From Roseiarcus sp963696665 (GTDB lineage: Bacteria; Pseudomonadota; Alphaproteobacteria; Rhizobiales; Beijerinckiaceae), in contig CAVOLE010000005.1 of NCBI GenBank assembly GCA_963696665.1, forward strand, positions 1 to 64,000: 64,000 nt of DNA, written 5' to 3'. A program made the position numbers and the translations under genes. Positions 1 to 8,246 of this stretch are shown piece by piece. Numbering within the stretch: position 1 is the first letter of the stretch; each line of letters starts with the position of its first letter. The notes under the pieces are model-generated. The model saw nothing but the letters and a program-made list of their open reading frames with translations, was not told the DNA's origin and ran no database searches.

Positions 1-46
1 GGGCTAGGACCGCGACTGCCGCTGCGACGAAATATCGGGTGCTCAT
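1..46 (-). CDS. livM: LivM-type ABC permease, N-terminal fragment
   Basis: Only the first 15 codons are in the window (MSTRYFVAAAVAVLA), cut by the left edge. The ATG at 44-46 overlaps the TGA of the upstream livH gene (43-45), an ATGA junction typical of translational coupling. The hydrophobic start and the position directly after LivH fit the second membrane permease of a branched-chain amino-acid-type importer. Identity is inferred from order alone. Confidence 0.5.
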   Translation of the reverse strand, partial: MSTRYFVAAAVAVLA

Positions 47-918
47 CGCGCAATCCCGAAGATGCCCGAGGGACGGATCGCGAGCGTGCAGAGTAGAGCA
101 GCGAAGGCCACGCCTGGCGCCCAGGTCGCGCCCACGAAGGTGATCACGAGACTTTCCAATACGCCGATGGCGAGAGCCGCGACGAGCGTGCCAGGCACAC
201 TGCCCATTCCGGCCAGCACGACAATCGCGAATGTGCGGCCAATGTACTGAATGCCTGAAAAGGGATCGACGGGGCTGACAACGATTAAGGAAGCCCCGGC
301 TAGTGAAGCGGTGGCCATTGCGATTCCGAAGCCGTTGGCTTTCGCCCGGGTCGGACTGAGGCCGCATATCCTCAACGCATTCGCGTCATGCGCGACCGCC
401 CGCAACGCGAGCCCTGCGCGCGTCCGCATCAGGAGCAGCCACATTCCAAGCCCAACTGTCGCGCCCACGAGAAACGGAATGACCAGACGATAGGGCATTG
501 TCGCTAAGCCGATCCGCAGGCTCTTGCCGATGTAGGGGGCACTGACGGACGTCAGATCGACGCCCGCGACGAGGATCAGTGAGACCTGGAGCACCAGCGC
601 TATGCCGAAAAAGAAGGTAAAACTCTGCAGCGTATCGCCTCGACCTCGCCGTTCGAAGGCCTGGAAATAAAGCTGATAGAGTAGCGCGCCGCCAAGGTAG
701 AACAATGGCGCGAACAAGAGACCGCCGACGATAGGATCGAGGCCGAACGAATTGAGAAGCTGTGCGCAGTAGGCGCCGAGCACGATGAAGGTTGGATGTG
801 CGACGTTGGGAATTTGAAGCAGACCGAACGTGATCGTCAGGCCGAGGCTCGCAATGGCGTAGACGCCGGCCAGCAGCACCCCGGAAATGACCGCGTTGAG
901 CGCGAGATCGAGCGTCAT
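43..918 (-). CDS. livH: Branched-chain amino-acid-type ABC transporter permease LivH
   Basis: This 291-residue inner-membrane permease belongs to the LivH family, which pairs with LivM to form the translocation channel of hydrophobic-amino-acid-type (HAAT) importers. The sequence shows about eight hydrophobic segments, the early GLLQIPNVAHPTFIVLGAY stretch typical of LivH, and the cytoplasmic loop ALRAVAHDANALRICGLSPTRAK that contacts the ATPase. I chose the ATG at 918; a TTG 15 codons upstream is possible but adds a charged, non-family extension. It lies 76 bp downstream of the substrate-binding protein gene and overlaps livM by 4 bp. HAAT systems also carry amides, urea and aromatic acids, so the substrate is open. 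The catabolic genes beside it suggest a non-amino-acid ligand. Confidence 0.88.
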   Translation of the reverse strand: MTLDLALNAVISGVLLAGVYAIASLGLTITFGLLQIPNVAHPTFIVLGAYCAQLLNSFGLDPIVGGLLFAPLFYLGGALLYQLYFQAFERRGRGDTLQSFTFFFGIALVLQVSLILVAGVDLTSVSAPYIGKSLRIGLATMPYRLVIPFLVGATVGLGMWLLLMRTRAGLALRAVAHDANALRICGLSPTRAKANGFGIAMATASLAGASLIVVSPVDPFSGIQYIGRTFAIVVLAGMGSVPGTLVAALAIGVLESLVITFVGATWAPGVAFAALLCTLAIRPSGIFGIAR

Positions 919-994
919 ACGTATCAATCGGTCGTAAGTTGTTCGCCGGTCGCGCCAGAGCAAGACTGGCGCTGCCGCACATGTTCGGCCTAGC

Positions 995-2261
995 TCAGCT
1001 TCGCGCCTTGGTGAAGGGAGCTGCCAGTTCGCCTGTCTCCAAGGCTTGCGGCTGCAAGATGATCTGGCGACCCGGTTTGCGGAACTGATCGATATTCTTG
1101 TCTACGACGCCGCGATATTGCGCCCAAACGATTTGACTCTCGGCCCAATTGCCGTCAGGTCCGAATTTGATCGGCCCGACAATCGTATCGATGGCGTTCG
1201 CGTGCAGCCACTTGGCCATCTTTTCCTCGTCGATGGCGCCCGTCGCCTTGATCGCTGCGGCGATCAGTTGACCGCCGGCGTAGAAGAACGGCGGCAGAAA
1301 ATGGCCGAGCGCATCGATCTTCTCGCGTTCGGCTACCTTCTGATAGCGATCGAGAAATTGCGTGATGCCCGGGAAGTTCATCGTCGGCGCCACGACAAAG
1401 GTGTCGTAGTTGGTTATGCCGCTCAGCGCCGAACCCAGGCTCTCCAGCTGCTGGGCGTATTGGATGCCGACCATCGCGCCGCCGAACATCTGCACGCTGT
1501 CGGCGATGCCGATCTCGGAGATGCCGCGGGTCAGAGACGCCGATTTCGGCGGGATAGGAGGCGACGAACACGAAGTCGGGCGCTGCCGCGTTGACGCCGC
1601 GCAATATGCCGGAGAAATCGACAGTGTTCGGCGGATAGTGCTGAATTGACAGCACTTTCATGCCGTATTCCTCGGCGATCTTCGCCCCCGCGTTGGCTGC
1701 GTTGGCGGAGAACTCGGCATCGGAGCTGACAATAGCCAGGGTCTCGTAGCCCTGCCGCTTGGCGAGGTCGAAATAGCCCCGGCACCAGTTGGCGCCCGGG
1801 TTTGGTCCCCAAGGAGCGATCTCGAAGAATTTATCGAAGTGCAACTTGTCGTTCTGTCCGATCTCGAATTGGCCGAGCACAAAACGATTGCGCTGCACAA
1901 TCATCGGCATCACGACGGCGGTGAGGTTGGTGCCGTACGGTAGCAGCAGCAGCTCGACCTTGTCGATGTCCATGAGCTTGGCATAGATGGCCGGCACGTT
2001 GCTCGCCTGGCTTTGGTCGTCATAGACGACGAACTCGACCTGCCGGCCGACTAGGCCGCCTGCTGCGTTGACGTCGCCACGCCACAACTCGAGCGCCGCT
2101 AATCCGGCCTTTCCTCCCGAAGCGATATTACCGGTCTGCGCGATGCTGAAGCCGATACGAATTGGTCCCTCGGCCGATTTCGCAAACCGCATCGGCGCCG
2201 CGACCGTGGCCGAGGCGGAAACCGCCAGCTTGCCGAATGTCCTGCGTGTGATCGGACGCAT
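995..2261 (-). CDS. Liv-type periplasmic substrate-binding protein (frame disrupted)
   Basis: This is the solute-binding component of the Liv-type importer (type I periplasmic binding protein, Leu/Ile/Val-binding family), about 421 residues once the frame is restored. The start codon follows GGAGGAAACA. The N-terminus MRPITRRTFGKLAVSA carries a twin-arginine motif, so Tat export is likely. The reading frame breaks between about 1530 and 1547. The upstream part ends YPAEIGVSDP, and the lower frame resumes RGISEIGIADSVQMFGG. Removing one base, for example from the TTT at 1544-1546, gives continuous YPAESASLTRGISEIG, which fits the family. The span is 1267 nt, one more than a multiple of three. 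Either the gene has a recent one-base insertion or the sequence contains an error. Confidence 0.85.
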
Positions 2262-2355
2262 TGTTTCCTCCACTTCTATTAGTGGCGACTGACGAGCGGC
2301 GGCAAGGATCCGGCACCCGATGACGCTGATGTCGCAACCGACTGAACCGGATACG

Positions 2356-3219
2356 TCACTTGTCGAAGTTGTTCTTCTTGCCCTTTCGGACATAGGCCAC
2401 GGTGTCGCCGATGTGCTGCCTTCCGTGCACCGCCGCCTTCTTTGCGAGATGAGCGAACATCTGGATGCCGAACCCACCGTCGAGGTCGTTGGTGACCCGC
2501 TGGCGCCACGGGCGTCGGACGATTTGGGTGGTGAGACGGCGGGTCGTACGCGGCTGGGTCATAATATGATCGGCCAGCGCATATGCGCGCTCGATCAGTT
2601 TCTCGCGGGGCACGATTTCGTTCACCATGCCATATTCTAGCGCGGTCTTGGCGTCGATCGCCTGCCCTGTCAGCAGCGCGTAAGCGGCGCGCTTGACGCC
2701 GAGCAGCTCCTGAAAACAGCTATGAATACCATCGCCCGGGACCGAGCCGATGTCATAGTGCAGATCGTACAGGATGGCGTCCTCGGCGCAGATCGTCAGA
2801 TCGCACATGAGACACATTTCGGTGTGAAAGCCAGGTCCGTTGATGACGCCGATGGTCGGGATCTCGAGGTCGTTGACAAGAGAGCTGACGTTGATGCGGC
2901 CATCCTTGTAGGCGTACTCATAGGCCCAGTAGGCGAGATCCTTCTGCTCAAGCTCGAAACCGTTGGGATCGGCGTCCATCATGAAATTTTCGCCGCTGCC
3001 GGTGAGGATGAAGATCTCGTTCTTCGGATCGGCGCCGATCGTCTTGAACAGCTGTCCGACCGAGCGATGATTTTCCACACTGAGCTGGATCGGACCGCCG
3101 AGTGTATGCGCTTGGGCCAGGATCACGCCGTCGGGTCGGCGGTCGAGCTTGTAATGGTTTTTGAAGCGCTCCTTGTATTCCTCGAAGTCCGGAGCGGGGA
3201 CAAAAGGCTGCAACGACAT
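2356..3219 (-). CDS. Crotonase-fold hydrolase related to 6-oxocamphor hydrolase
   Basis: This is a 287-residue enoyl-CoA hydratase/isomerase superfamily protein. It resembles 6-oxocamphor hydrolase, which cleaves the C-C bond of cyclic beta-diketones without CoA. The supporting stretch is LYDLHYDIGSVPGDG: His154 and Asp163 sit nine residues apart, as in the catalytic His-Asp dyad of that enzyme, followed by the LLTGQAIDAKTALEYGMVNE segment. A typical crotonase would instead have oxyanion-hole glycines with a Glu pair. The start at 3219 follows GAGAGAGACGCG. The gene is third in the operon behind the two transketolase-like subunits, 40 bp after tktC and 94 bp ahead of the binding protein gene. 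The family call is firm; the actual substrate is unknown. Confidence 0.78.
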   Translation of the reverse strand: MSLQPFVPAPDFEEYKERFKNHYKLDRRPDGVILAQAHTLGGPIQLSVENHRSVGQLFKTIGADPKNEIFILTGSGENFMMDADPNGFELEQKDLAYWAYEYAYKDGRINVSSLVNDLEIPTIGVINGPGFHTEMCLMCDLTICAEDAILYDLHYDIGSVPGDGIHSCFQELLGVKRAAYALLTGQAIDAKTALEYGMVNEIVPREKLIERAYALADHIMTQPRTTRRLTTQIVRRPWRQRVTNDLDGGFGIQMFAHLAKKAAVHGRQHIGDTVAYVRKGKKNNFDK

Positions 3220-3259
3220 CGCGTCTCTCTCTATCTGATTAGGTTTTTCGATCCGCCGG

Positions 3260-4286
3260 TCAGACTGGCGCGTAGGCTCCTGGCGCGGGCTCGAATGACG
3301 GCGCGCGTGGCGGCGGCCGGTTGATCGCGAGGCCATTCCAAACGGCGTCAAGAATGTCTTGGGTGCCGAGTCCGTAGCGGCCGAACAGGTATTCGCGGCT
3401 GCCGGATTTGGCGAAGACGTCGCGCACCCCGATGCGACGCAGCCGCGAGGGAACGCCGGCCTCCGCGAGCGCCTCAGCGACCGCCGAGCCGAGGCCGCCG
3501 ATCACCGTGTGGTTCTCCGCGGTCACGACAATCTGGCTGCCGCGCGCCTCGGCCACGATCGTGCCCGCATCGAGAGGCTTGATGACAGGGGCATTGACGA
3601 CCGTGGCGACGACGCCGTGCTCTTCCAGCGCGCGCCTCGCCGCTAGCGCGGCCGGGATCATCATGCCAGCGGCGATGATCAACGCTTCTCCGCCTCCGCC
3701 GCCTTGCAGGATCTGTGCTCTGGCAAGATCGAGGCGATGACCGGCCTCGAAGATCAAGGGCGTCTCGCCGCGCTTAAGGCGCATGTAGACGGGTCCATTA
3801 TGGTGGGCGATCAAGTCCACCGCCTGAAGTTACCTCAAGTGCGTCCGCGGGCTCCACAATTGTCATCTTCGGCAGCGCGCGCATCAGCGCGACGTCGTCT
3901 ATCGCCTGATGGCTTGGCCCTCCGGGGCTCGACAATCCGGGCATGAAGCCGATGATCTTGACGTTCAGCTCGGGATAGGCGACCGCCATCGCGATCTGGT
4001 CGTAGCAGCGGCGGGTGCAAAAGACGCCGAACGTGTTGACGAAAACGACGTTGCCCGCTCTCGCGAGGCCTGCGGCGATTTCGATCATGTTCGCCTCGGC
4101 CACTCCGGCGTTGATGAAGCGTTCGCCGATCGCATCGCGGAACATGTCGGTCTCGGTCTGCCGCGTCAGATCGGCTCCAAGACAAAGGATCCTCGGATTA
4201 CGACGCGCAAGCGCGATCAGGGCTTGTCCATAGGGCTTCAGGACCGTCTCGTAAGGCGGGTCAAACAAGAGACGCCTCCAGTTCAT
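3260..4286 (-). CDS. Transketolase-like enzyme, C-terminal subunit (frame disrupted)
   Basis: This is the pyrimidine-binding plus C-terminal half of a split transketolase (thiamine-diphosphate enzyme that moves two-carbon ketol units), about 341 residues after frame repair. Visible motifs are AGVAEANMIEIAAGLA (the glutamate that activates thiamine), FVNTFGVFCTRRCYDQI and GPVYMRLKRGE. The frame breaks at 3827-3828: the upper frame ends DALEVTSGGGLDRPP and the lower starts AVDLIAHHNGPVY. Deleting one base gives EVTQAVDLIAHHNGP, as expected for the family, and the span is one base over a multiple of three. The gene overlaps the N-terminal subunit gene by 26 bp. Split transketolases in sugar operons often act on unusual sugars rather than pentose phosphates. 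Confidence 0.85.
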
Positions 4287-5061
4287 CCTTCATGGCGCGC
4301 GCCAGGCCGGCATCGAGCTTCATGAAATGACCGTCGCTGGTGGATGGGATCGACTTCAGACGTCCGATGATGTCCGTGCGCGCGATCACCACCAGCGGCG
4401 CTCCATCCTCATCGCTTTCAAAGGCGGCGCAGAGGGCTCCCAAATCGTGACCGTCGACTTCGACGACTCGCCATCCGAATGCGCGCCACTTGTCGGCAAG
4501 CGGCTCCAGCGTCGTGACCGAATTCACTGGGCCATCGACCTGCGAGTTGTTTGCGTCGATCACCGCAACGAGGCGGCCCATCCGGTCACGGTGGTGGGCG
4601 GCGAACATCGCCGCCTCCCAGATCTGTCCTTCCTGCAATTCGCCGTCGCTCAGGAACGCGAAGGAGCCCCGGTCTTCCCTGGCTAGACCGGCGGCCAGCG
4701 CGTAGCCGACGGCCACGGACAAGCCTTGACCAAGGGAGCCGCAAACCATGTCCACAACGGGCGTCCGCTCGCCGCCGATCGCCTCGAGCGCCGCTCCGTC
4801 CTTGCCGTACGAAGCGAGCGCCTGCCTTGGGATTCGACCGACCTGCGCAGCCGCCGCATAAAGGCCAATGACGTAGTGGCCGGGCGAGATGACGAAGCGA
4901 TCGCGGCCCTCGCGAAGGAAGTCGCCCGCGAATAGGGCGGTGAAGATCTCCGCCGACGAGAGTGCCTGTCCTAGGTAGCCGATGCCTTGGATCGAAACCA
5001 TCTCGATCGCGTCGAGCCGAACCCGCGCGGCAACCTGCTGCAATTCCAAGACGGAACGCAT
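4261..5061 (-). CDS. Transketolase-like enzyme, N-terminal (TPP-binding) subunit
   Basis: This is the thiamine-diphosphate-binding half of a split transketolase, about 266 residues. It carries the diphosphate and metal-binding motif SDGELQEGQIWEA followed by DANNSQVDG, and the early ISPGHYVIGLYAA and GSLGQGLSVAVGYALA segments. Two ATGs lie at 5061 and 5067. The GGAGG is 10 bases from the first of these in reading order after the optimal spacing and only 4 from the other, so 5061 is preferred but 5067 is possible. It is the first gene of the minus-strand operon. A near-perfect inverted repeat lies about 60 bp upstream, likely the operator of the divergent LacI regulator. Confidence 0.87.
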   Translation of the reverse strand: MRSVLELQQVAARVRLDAIEMVSIQGIGYLGQALSSAEIFTALFAGDFLREGRDRFVISPGHYVIGLYAAAAQVGRIPRQALASYGKDGAALEAIGGERTPVVDMVCGSLGQGLSVAVGYALAAGLAREDRGSFAFLSDGELQEGQIWEAAMFAAHHRDRMGRLVAVIDANNSQVDGPVNSVTTLEPLADKWRAFGWRVVEVDGHDLGALCAAFESDEDGAPLVVIARTDIIGRLKSIPSTSDGHFMKLDAGLARAMKDELEASLV

Positions 5062-5122
5062 GGGCATGTTTCCTCCACCGGCCCTTGGGCGCCGGTACGC
5101 GCCTTTGTTGAGTTTATGCTAA

Positions 5123-5135
5123 CGTTCGCAGAACG
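5123..5135. promoter_or_regulatory. Putative LacI-family operator 1
   Basis: CGTTC-GCA-GAACG is a perfect inverted repeat within GCTAACGTTCGCAGAACG. It lies between the divergent transketolase operon and the LacI gene, about 60 bp upstream of the operon start. A second copy with the same GCTAACGTTCGCA left side lies at 5221-5233. Repetition at both promoters supports operator function; binding is inferred. Confidence 0.65.
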
Positions 5136-5220
5136 TATACTTGTCACGACGGACCTAAGTCAAGGCCATTATTCGTATTGGCTCGCTTCGGCCCTCGATT
5201 TCTCGCCACAATTCGGCTAA

Positions 5221-5233
5221 CGTTCGCACAACG
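5221..5233. promoter_or_regulatory. Putative LacI-family operator 2 (autoregulatory)
   Basis: CGTTC-GCA-CAACG repeats operator 1 with one mismatch in the right arm, and the preceding GCTAA is also shared. Its centre is 98 bp from that of operator 1, and it ends 25 bp before the LacI start codon, a position suited to autoregulation. The spacing could allow looping between the two sites. Confidence 0.6.
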
Positions 5234-5258
5234 AAGCTCGATCGAACTGGCCCCATTC

Positions 5259-6335
5259 ATGATCACGATCAGGGACATAGCGGACCGGCTGGATCTGTCG
5301 GTTTCGACGGTGGGTCGGGCCCTGACAGATCATCCGCACATCAGCCGGGAGACGAAGGAACGGGTGCGCGTCGTTGCGGAGGAACTCGGCTACGTCGCGA
5401 ATGCGGCGGCGCGGGTGATGCGCGGCGGTTCAAGCCATCTGATCGGATTGCTTGTCCCAGACATCCGTAGCAGCTTCTACTCGATGGTGGCGCATAATTT
5501 ATCCAAATGCTTCGAGCGTGAAGGCTTTCATCTCGCGTTGTCGATCACCGATGACGATCGAGACATCGAATCGAAACAGGTCCGAGAACTGGTGAGCGCG
5601 CGTGCGGTGGGCGTCGTGACGATTCCGACTGCGGTCCCGCGCCGTGAGACCCTCGCGCTCTTGCGGACGGTTCCCCACGTTCAACTGCTGCGCTGCGTTC
5701 CCGGACTCGGCGACTGGTTCGGACTGGACGAGGAGCGCGGCATGCTCGACGTCGCGAATCACCTGTTCGCCCTCGGCCATCGACGGGTCGCGTACATCGG
5801 AGATCTGATCTTCCCCACTGGGAGGATTCGCTATGACGGCTTTCGTCGCGCGCACGCCGAGGCGCAGATCACGCTGGACGAGTCGCTCGTGGAGTTCGGC
5901 CCTCCGGAGCCACAATTCGCGGGCGAGGCGATCACACGGTTACTAGCGAAACGTCCGCCGCCAACTGCTGTCGTACTCACGACCGTCATGGCGACGCTCG
6001 GCGTTGCAGAGACGTTGATGGCCATGAAAATTGTGGTTCCCGATGACATCTCTGTTGTCGGGTTTGGGGACGGACCCTGGCAGAAGTGGTGGGGGCCGGG
6101 TCTGACGACCTTGCGCCTGCCTGCCGAGGATCTCGCCACCGGCTGTGGTCTCTGGTTTCTGAACCGCCTGCGGTCGAAGTCTGTGGTAGAGCGCAGTGAA
6201 CCTTACGTGTCGATTAGCCCAGTGACACTCGTCGTTCGGGGCAGCACCGGAAAGGCGCGCAATACTGGAGAGGAAAATGCTAGCCGCCGGCTGGAGCTCC
6301 CAACCGCTCGTGGATCCGCTGACGGAGAACGTTAA
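5259..6335 (+). CDS. LacI-family transcriptional regulator
   Basis: This 358-residue regulator has an N-terminal LacI helix-turn-helix (MITIRDIADRLDLSVSTVGR, then the hinge region to about residue 60 with NAAARVMRGG) and a periplasmic-binding-protein-like effector domain (HLIGLLVPDIRSSFYS, later VPDDISVVGFGD). The ATG at 5259 gives the canonical family N-terminus; in-frame codons further upstream would add an atypical extension. It is divergent from the transketolase/diketone hydrolase/Liv operon and shares its control region, so it most likely represses that operon and itself until a sugar-like effector binds. The effector is unknown. Confidence 0.9.
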   Translation: MITIRDIADRLDLSVSTVGRALTDHPHISRETKERVRVVAEELGYVANAAARVMRGGSSHLIGLLVPDIRSSFYSMVAHNLSKCFEREGFHLALSITDDDRDIESKQVRELVSARAVGVVTIPTAVPRRETLALLRTVPHVQLLRCVPGLGDWFGLDEERGMLDVANHLFALGHRRVAYIGDLIFPTGRIRYDGFRRAHAEAQITLDESLVEFGPPEPQFAGEAITRLLAKRPPPTAVVLTTVMATLGVAETLMAMKIVVPDDISVVGFGDGPWQKWWGPGLTTLRLPAEDLATGCGLWFLNRLRSKSVVERSEPYVSISPVTLVVRGSTGKARNTGEENASRRLELPTARGSADGER

Positions 6336-6405
6336 ATTAGCCTGGGTAGCAGCGGGTTGTTTAGGAGTTTCGCAGCACGAGGCGCTGTCGTCATGGAGAG
6401 CGTCG

Positions 6406-6613
6406 ATGCGATGGAAGATAGTGTTGGAGGGGACGACGAGGTTCGAGGTCGGCCACCATTCGGAACTGACGATCGACAAAGATCTGGAGCGCGTATCAGC
6501 TGGCGAGATCGGCCTCCTCAGTCGAGGATGGCAAGACCATCATGGCTTATCTCCAGCAGGTGGTCGTGAACGAGCAATGCGAGGCCTACGTTGTGGCGGG
6601 CCGTTTTTTGTGA
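6406..6613 (+). pseudogene. N-terminal relic of an ISKra4-like transposase
   Basis: The fragment reads MRWKIVLEGTTRFEV...ELTIDKDLERVSAGEIGL, then after one extra base at about 6510 continues SVEDGKTIMAYLQQVVVNEQ and CEAYVVAGRF before a stop. This resembles the N-terminal part of ISKra4-type transposases, ahead of their zinc-binding cysteine region. The rest of the gene is absent, so it is a truncated relic. Family assignment is from memory of the GKTIMA-LQQVVV segment and is moderate. Confidence 0.5.
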
Positions 6614-6684
6614 GCCGATCGGCTAGTTCGTCGACAAGGGCGACGGCGCCATCCGCTGATTGAATCCGGACGGCGCGTCTTCGC

Positions 6685-6967
6685 TCACTCCTGGAAATTC
6701 GCCTCGATATCCTGACCCCCGTAAAAGACGCCCTCGACGAGCACGGCGTCGGCCGTCACCATGAACGTGATCGTCGCCCGCCGTTCGAAGCCGATCGTCC
6801 GCGGGCCCGGCAGTAGAGCCTCGCAATGGAAACGCGCTCAACCCCCGCAGAAGGCGATGATACGCCCGATATAAACGTCGGCTGTACGGTCGTCGGCGCG
6901 GTCTACTATATATCGGTGAAGACTGTTCATCGGGCCCTCGGCGGAAGCGGTTGAAAAGAACCCGCAC
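6685..6967 (-). pseudogene. parE: ParE-type toxin, multiply frameshifted
   Basis: Pieced across frames, the product is a roughly 93-residue RelE/ParE-fold toxin, normally a gyrase poison. The pieces are VRVLF, then TASAEGPMNSLHRYIVDRAD and YIGRIIAFCGG, then LSAFPLRGSTAGP, then RTIGFERRATITFMV and EGVFYGGQDIEANFQE. At least three indels are needed: an extra base in TTCAACC, a missing base near GGGGGTTG, and an extra C near GGGCCCG. Its GTG start lies 5 bp after the parD stop, the usual order for this module. Whether the breaks are biological decay or sequence error cannot be decided here. Confidence 0.65.
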
Positions 6968-6972
6968 GTGGG

Positions 6973-7256
6973 TTACTTCGCCTTCTCCGCTGAACGGCGG
7001 GTCTTGATGCGACCGAGCAAGTCCTCTGCTGGAATCGCCTTCGACCGGTCTGCCAAATGTTCGATATGGCCCGGAACGACCTCCTCGCGTAGCCATCGCT
7101 CGATTGCGGCGTCCCGCTCTATCAGGGCGCGCACGCCGTCGCGGATGACTTCGCTCACCGAGACATAGTCTCCTGATTGGATTTTTCGTTGGACCACTTC
7201 CGCCCTGTCATTGAGGAAGCGTGATGCTGAACTGTTGAGTGGTTGTCAGGCGCCAT
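6973..7256 (-). pseudogene. parD: ParD-type ribbon-helix-helix antitoxin, frameshifted
   Basis: The intact C-terminal 74 codons (possible GTG start at 7197) read VVQRKIQSGDYVSVSEVIRD and GVRALIERDAAIERWLREEV, typical of ParD antitoxins that bind DNA through the N-terminal ribbon and neutralise ParE through the C-terminal tail. The missing ribbon is in other frames just upstream: TTTQQFSITLP then NDRAEVVQRKI, starting from ATG at 7254-7256. Two extra bases account for the breaks, and the 284-nt span fits that. An element with 23-bp inverted ends begins 8 bp upstream of the start and may have separated the gene from its promoter. Confidence 0.65.
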
Positions 7257-7263
7257 TTTGGAA

Positions 7264-7460
7264 GGGTCTGATTGACTCTTGGTGCAAAGTGACGGCGAGG
7301 AAGTCCCATAACCGGCAGAGAGCGCGGGACAATCCGCCCTGCTTGGGCGCCACAGATCAACATCGTGACCGATGCGAATGAAAATATCTGAATTTCTAGC
7401 AATTTCAGGAGGTTCGCTTCTCCTTAACGCCCTAGCCTGCACCAAGAGTCAATCAGACCC
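7264..7460. mobile_element. 197-bp element with ISL3-like 23-bp inverted ends
   Basis: The left end GGGTCTGATTGACTCTTGG (extended to 23 bp with TGCA) is matched by its exact reverse complement at 7438-7460. The same ends bound the ISL3 transposase relic at 9134-9797. The 150-bp interior has no convincing coding region and does not match the interior of the larger element near its ends. This is a MITE-like non-autonomous element. No target duplication is visible at the flanks. Confidence 0.7.
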
Positions 7461-8246
7461 CGCCAAAACGGCTCCTGACACAGGCCGTTGGGCGTCAGCA
7501 CCGGCGTTCGTGAACTGGCCGGTTCGATACAGAGCCAACCCGCCCTCGAGGATCGGCGTTCTCTGGCGTGATCGGCTCAACCTTGATCGGCTTTATGCAT
7601 TCGGCCGCAGATCCCCCGGGGCGCCTCGAACGGACGTTCAGCGCGACTTCGTCGGCAACGTCGGAAGCAGGCTGCGTGATTACTTCATGAAAACGTGATA
7701 ACTGCCGATGGTTTCCGCCAAGTACAATCGCTCTGAACAGTCCGGGGGTCTGTCATGGCTGCGTCGTTCGCCACGTTGGAGGTCGAAGATCCGCACGACA
7801 CCATGGAATCGCTATCGAACCATTTCCTCCTCCGGCGAGCGAGTCGCGGAAATATTGGACCCGGACTTACGAGGCCGCCGACTGGCGACGATACAAGGTG
7901 GAACCGAACGCCTACCGGACGCTGACATCGGTCGGCCAATCGGGGGCGTCGGCGGTCAGGCTGGGCTCGTTTGCCTATCGACCTAGATCTATCGGGAAGC
8001 TTACGGCGAACATCCATCGGAAACGTTGCGCACACGAGCCGCCGCCCGGCGTTAAACGGATCGCGGTCCAGGCCCCAAATATTTGCGCGAAATGTACAGG
8101 CTCTGCGTTTTCGGAATAGAGGCGCCGCAAGCCGCCATTCATTCTACCGCTCGATCGCAGCCCGACCGACGAAGCCGCGCATATCTCCCTGAGCCCGCTC
8201 GCCGAGGCGGTCTGCGATCAATCTTCGAACAAGGGGGTATTGAGGC
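7461..8246. other. Gene-poor interval with possible coding remnants
   Basis: No reading frame here has a recognisable domain. Short stretches look protein-like but change frame, for example YEAADWRRYKVEPNAYRTL at about 7868-7925 followed in the same frame by TSVGQSGASAVRLGSFAYRP. This suggests a decayed or error-laden gene of unknown family. The interval lies between the two elements with ISL3-like ends. Confidence 0.35.
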
